In this document: positions 7,243-9,724 of the stretch, piece after piece
How the letters are laid out: every line of letters begins with the position of its first letter
How positions within the stretch are numbered: the first letter of the stretch is position 1
From: Rhodoferax sp.
Lineage (GTDB): Bacteria > Pseudomonadota > Gammaproteobacteria > Burkholderiales > Burkholderiaceae_C
NCBI GenBank assembly: GCA_026785765.1
Contig: JAJAZK010000386.1
Location: forward strand, 1 to 9,724
DNA length: 9,724 nucleotides
Direction: 5' to 3'
Translations under genes and position numbers: made by a program
The notes under the pieces: generated by a model
Database searches by the model: none
The model's input: the letters and a program-made list of their open reading frames with translations, nothing else
What the model was told of the DNA's origin: nothing

Positions 7243-8424
7243 TCAACCTTTGGGTGGCTTTTTTGCGATGCCCATGGTTTTGGCCAGGATGCCCAACATT
7301 ACTTCATCCGCGCCACCGCCGATAGAGGCAAGGCGCCCGTCGCGGTATTTTCGCGACACCCGGTTCTCCCAGGTAAAACCCATGCCGCCCCAGAACTGCA
7401 GGCAACCGTCGGGCACGATGCGGTTCAGCCGACCCGCCTTGAGCTTGCACATGGAGGCCAGTTCGGTCACGTCCTGGCCGGCGATGTACAACTCGCAGGC
7501 ACGGTAGGTGAGCGCGCGCAGACTCTCCACCTCGGTTTTCATCTCCGCCAGCTTGAACTGCACCCATTGCTGATCGGCCAGCGTGGCGCCGAACAGCTTG
7601 CGCTCCTGCGCCCATTCGATGGTCAGTTCGATACAGCTTGTCAGCCCCTGGATGGCGCTGGCTGCCGCCCACAGGCGCTCCTCCTGGAACTGCATCATCT
7701 GGTACATGAAACCCTGGCCTTCGGCGCCGATACGGTTACTCTGCGGCACCCGCACCTCGTCGAAGTAGATCAGCCCGGTGTCACTGGAGTTCATGCCGAT
7801 CTTGCGGATCTTGCGCGCCACCTCGATGCCCGGGGTGAGTTTGCCGTTCGGGCCATCGCGCATCGGCACCATTACCAGGCTCTTGTTCTTGTGCGGCGCC
7901 CCATCCCCGGTATTGACCAGCATACACATCCAGTCGGCCTGCAGGCTATTGGTGATCCACATCTTCTGCCCGCTGATCAGGTAGTCGTCGCCGTCCTTGC
8001 GCGCACGACTCTGGATGGAGGCAACATCGCTGCCGGCGCCGGGCTCACTGACGCCGATGCAACCAACCATGTCGCCGCGGATGGACGGCTCCAGAAACTC
8101 GCGGCACAGTGCCTCGCTGCCGAAACGCGCCAGCGCCGGTGTACACATGTCGGTCTGCACACCAATTGCCATCGGGATGCCACCGCAATGGATGTGGCCC
8201 AGGCCTTCGGCCATTGCCAGCGCGTAGGAGTAGTCCAGCGCCGCACCTCCGTAGGCCTCGGGTTTGGTCAGGCCCAGCAGGCCGAGGTCGCCCAATTTCT
8301 TGAACACTTCATGGGCCGGGAAGATTTCCGCCTCTTCCCATTCGTCTACATGGGGGTTGATTTCGGCCTCGATGAAGCGCTTGAGGGTTTTCTGGATTTC
8401 CAGGTGCTCGTGGGTATATTGCAT
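7243..8424 (-). CDS. Acyl-CoA dehydrogenase, AtuD (citronellyl-CoA dehydrogenase)-like
   Basis: FAD enzyme that introduces the alpha,beta double bond into an acyl-CoA. The 393-residue protein is full length: N-terminal helical domain to about 115, GCIGVSEPGAGSD (121-133) and KMWITN (154-159) at the flavin, AQERKLFG (272-279) and WGGMGF (345-350). The catalytic base is read as Glu249 in QEERL, since the C-terminal site has IGGGADE (368-374) without Glu; this is the isovaleryl/long-chain layout. The segments HCGGIPMAIGVQTDMCTPAL and MVGCIGVSEPGAGSD resemble, from memory, AtuD of Pseudomonas acyclic terpene catabolism, so a methyl-branched or isoprenoid acyl-CoA is a reasonable guess, not proven. 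The ATG start follows the reductase stop by 30 bases; its ribosome binding site is weak, which fits coupling within the operon. Confidence 0.9.
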   Translation of the reverse strand: MQYTHEHLEIQKTLKRFIEAEINPHVDEWEEAEIFPAHEVFKKLGDLGLLGLTKPEAYGGAALDYSYALAMAEGLGHIHCGGIPMAIGVQTDMCTPALARFGSEALCREFLEPSIRGDMVGCIGVSEPGAGSDVASIQSRARKDGDDYLISGQKMWITNSLQADWMCMLVNTGDGAPHKNKSLVMVPMRDGPNGKLTPGIEVARKIRKIGMNSSDTGLIYFDEVRVPQSNRIGAEGQGFMYQMMQFQEERLWAAASAIQGLTSCIELTIEWAQERKLFGATLADQQWVQFKLAEMKTEVESLRALTYRACELYIAGQDVTELASMCKLKAGRLNRIVPDGCLQFWGGMGFTWENRVSRKYRDGRLASIGGGADEVMLGILAKTMGIAKKPPKG

Positions 8425-8454
8425 GGCTTGCCAGGTAGGTGAAAAGTGGATCGG

Positions 8455-9342
8455 TCAGACAGAAAAAACCTTGGGGACAACGGCGCGGTGAAAACCGTCA
8501 AAGGCTTTGACGGCGTCGCGTCCGGCCACCGCCAGCGCGGTGGCATGTTGCGCCGCCCAACCCATACGCACCTGCGGCCTGGCACCGTCGATGCGCAAGG
8601 TGGTGCCGCTTATGAAGGATGCAGCCGGGCTGAGCAGGAACACGATGCCCGCCGAGGTCTCGGCCTCGTTGCCGAACCGCCCCATCGGTACGGTGCCAGC
8701 CATGGCGCGCAAGCGCGGGCCTTGCTCCGGCGGGTAATGGTCCATGCCACTGGAGGCGATGTACCCGGGCGCCACCGCGTTCACCCGCACACCGCTGTGC
8801 GCCCATTCCAGCGCGGCGGTCTCGGTCAGGCTGACCATGCCGGCGCGCGCCGCCCCGCTGTGGGCCATGCCGGGCATCGAGCCCCACATGTCGGCCACGA
8901 TGTTGACGATGCTGCCGCCAGACTGTTGCATGGCCTGGGTGTAACACTCCCGCGCCATCAGGAAGCCACCGGTCAGGTTGGTGTCAAGCACTGCCTGCCA
9001 GCCCTTGGCGCTGATGGATGCCAAAGACGTGATGTATTGCCCACCGGCGTTGTTCACCAGTCCGTCGATACGGCCTTGCGCTGCCATGACGGCCGCCACG
9101 GTTTGCCGTACTGCGTCTTCCTGGCGGATGTCGCAGGAATGAATACTGGCAACGCCGCCGTCCTCGGCGATCTCGTGCTGCACCTGCTGCAGTTTTTCCA
9201 GCTTGCGCCCGATCAACACCAGATGGGCGCCAAGCGCCGCCAGTTCATGCGCGGTACAGCGGCCAATGCCTGAGCCGCCACCCGTCACCACCACCACCTT
9301 GCCCGCCATCAGGCCAGGCGCAAAAACAGACCGGTACCCCAT
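8455..9342 (-). CDS. SDR-family reductase, trans-2-enoyl-CoA reductase (PECR/DECR)-like
   Basis: Short-chain dehydrogenase/reductase with an NAD(P)-binding Rossmann fold: TGGGSGIG at 20-27, NNAGG at 97-101, NAVAPG at 188-193, and a conserved FLLSPAASFISG stretch near 235-246. The classical YxxxK active site is replaced: the aligned segment reads HSGAAR at 161-166, with Ser where Tyr stands and Arg where Lys stands. The same HSGAARAG pattern occurs in peroxisomal trans-2-enoyl-CoA reductases, and 2,4-dienoyl-CoA reductases have a related HAGSAK form, so it marks the enoyl-/dienoyl-CoA reductase branch rather than a dead enzyme. AtuG-type SDRs of terpene catabolism are another possible match. 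A tail of about 35 residues follows the SDR core. The ATG at 9342 (295 residues) is chosen because AGGAG lies five bases upstream; an in-frame GTG at 9348 falls inside that site. First gene of the minus-strand operon. Confidence 0.87.
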   Translation of the reverse strand: MGYRSVFAPGLMAGKVVVVTGGGSGIGRCTAHELAALGAHLVLIGRKLEKLQQVQHEIAEDGGVASIHSCDIRQEDAVRQTVAAVMAAQGRIDGLVNNAGGQYITSLASISAKGWQAVLDTNLTGGFLMARECYTQAMQQSGGSIVNIVADMWGSMPGMAHSGAARAGMVSLTETAALEWAHSGVRVNAVAPGYIASSGMDHYPPEQGPRLRAMAGTVPMGRFGNEAETSAGIVFLLSPAASFISGTTLRIDGARPQVRMGWAAQHATALAVAGRDAVKAFDGFHRAVVPKVFSV

Positions 9343-9347
9343 GCACA

Positions 9348-9352
9348 CTCCT
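9348..9352 (-). promoter_or_regulatory. Ribosome binding site of the SDR gene
   Basis: Read on the minus strand, AGGAG is followed by TGTGC and then ATG at 9342. The spacing of five bases is good, and the site decides between the ATG and the overlapping GTG at 9348. Confidence 0.75.
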
Positions 9353-9407
9353 GGATTGTTGCCATGCCGGGCTGCTGCGCAGAACCGGCTGCAAGCATCA
9401 TACGGCG

Positions 9408-9441
9408 CCTGTCGCCATGCGTATTTCGCAGCCGCGACAGG
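9408..9441. promoter_or_regulatory. Nested inverted repeat upstream of the minus-strand operon, candidate operator
   Basis: CCTGTCGC (9408-9415) and GCGACAGG (9434-9441) are exact inverted repeats with centres 26 bases apart, and between them TGCG (9418-9421) and CGCA (9427-9430) form a second pair around TATTT. A minus-strand TATGAT (9402-9397), a possible -10 hexamer, lies immediately next to it, though no good -35 was found. Position 66 bases before the SDR start fits a regulator site for the acyl-CoA operon. The repeat is seen; the regulatory role is inferred. Confidence 0.4.
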
Positions 9442-9584
9442 GGCGGCCAGTGCACTGTTGCAGGCTTGAGAATACAGAAGGACCAGAAGGACAATTTCCT
9501 TCCTGCGAGGCGCCCGCCGCAGGAGCCCGAGGCAGGCGTCAACGCAGCCCCGGCCCCCTCGCGGGGTGAGCCGCTGCAGTGCTC

Positions 9585-9651
9585 AAAACGGGCGAGCCGC
9601 TTGGATTCGGGTGTGATGCAGCAGCGCGGTCCGGCTACAGTGCCCGTTTTT
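9585..9651. repeat. Long imperfect stem-loop with T-runs on both strands
   Basis: AAAACGGGC (9585-9593) is exactly complementary to GCCCGTTTT (9642-9650); just inside, AGCCG (9595-9599) pairs with CGGCT (9632-9636), enclosing about 30 bases. The outer arms give a T-run after the stem on both strands (TTTTT at 9647-9651 on plus, TTTT on minus), so it could be a bidirectional terminator, the core of a small RNA, or an intergenic repeat. None of these can be decided from one copy. Confidence 0.45.
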
Positions 9652-9724
9652 CCGCGCTTCGCGCCCAGGGCTGCTGATCATTGGCGCATGCCTCTGGCTG
9701 CTGCGGCGGGCTTTGGGTCTGAGG

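Larger units (their letters stand above)
9353..9724. other. Non-coding stretch upstream of the SDR gene, no recognisable gene
   Basis: No protein with recognisable family features is found here on either strand. Frames are often open because of the high GC content: the SDR frame itself is open upstream to a TGA near 9583, but has no ATG, GTG or TTG codon in that stretch. Another minus frame enters from the window edge and stops at a TAG near 9638; it could be the end of a neighbouring gene, with no motif to support that. The stretch does contain the nested repeat at 9408-9441, a tandem 9-bp repeat CAGAAGGAC at 9475-9492, a CCTGCG/CGCAGG pair at 9502-9523, and the long inverted repeat at 9585-9650. 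The promoter of the minus-strand operon should lie in its left part. Confidence 0.6.

Noticed and set aside
7186..8442. 418-codon plus-strand frame opposite the AtuD-like dehydrogenase
   Set aside because: Complements a full-length dehydrogenase gene with intact motifs; the plus-strand translation has no family features.
1..9724. CRISPR arrays, insertion sequences, phage, toxin-antitoxin or defence genes
   Set aside because: No spaced repeats, transposase or integrase motifs, or small toxin-like pairs were seen; the ATPase remnant alone is not enough to propose a defence system.

Overview
The window looks like chromosomal DNA of a high-GC betaproteobacterium, probably of the Comamonadaceae type (Rhodoferax/Polaromonas/Acidovorax-like). 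This is inferred from base composition, protein flavour and the order livG-livF-acyl-CoA synthetase-binding protein; no rRNA or other marker confirms it. No tRNA, rRNA, CRISPR array, insertion sequence or phage gene was seen.

Plus strand, 1-4806: the 3' part of a branched-chain-amino-acid-type (HAAT/Liv) ABC importer operon. It holds the two ATPases (LivG-like, LivF-like, joined by an ATGA overlap), a long-chain-type acyl-CoA synthetase starting at a GTG 10 bases after livF, and a periplasmic binding protein with a clear signal peptide. A strong intrinsic terminator closes the unit. The permeases would lie upstream, outside the window. The synthetase is interrupted by an in-frame TGA at 3063-3065, inside the conserved HTGD(V)G core motif, while the remaining 150 codons stay open and well conserved.

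Middle, 4807-5452: a remnant of an AAA/STAND-like ATPase that keeps Walker B and a sensor-1-like segment but has no Walker A. It ends in a perfect 11-bp hairpin.

Minus strand, 9342-5453: a compact four-gene unit, transcribed right to left: a short-chain dehydrogenase/reductase of the enoyl-CoA reductase (PECR/DECR) type, an AtuD-like acyl-CoA dehydrogenase, a second acyl-CoA dehydrogenase, and a PaaI/YigI-like hotdog thioesterase. Both dehydrogenases have the catalytic glutamate in the isovaleryl-/long-chain-type position. The 380 bases upstream hold no recognisable gene but several repeats, including a candidate operator.

Taken together the window suggests uptake of a carboxylic acid (importer), activation to a CoA thioester (synthetase), and alpha,beta-dehydrogenation/reduction and hydrolysis of the thioester (minus-strand unit). 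The substrate cannot be read from the sequence; branched, isoprenoid-like or aryl-alkanoic acids are reasonable guesses. The components are known families. The points most worth checking are the TGA-interrupted synthetase, the ATPase remnant and the unexplained structured DNA at the right edge.
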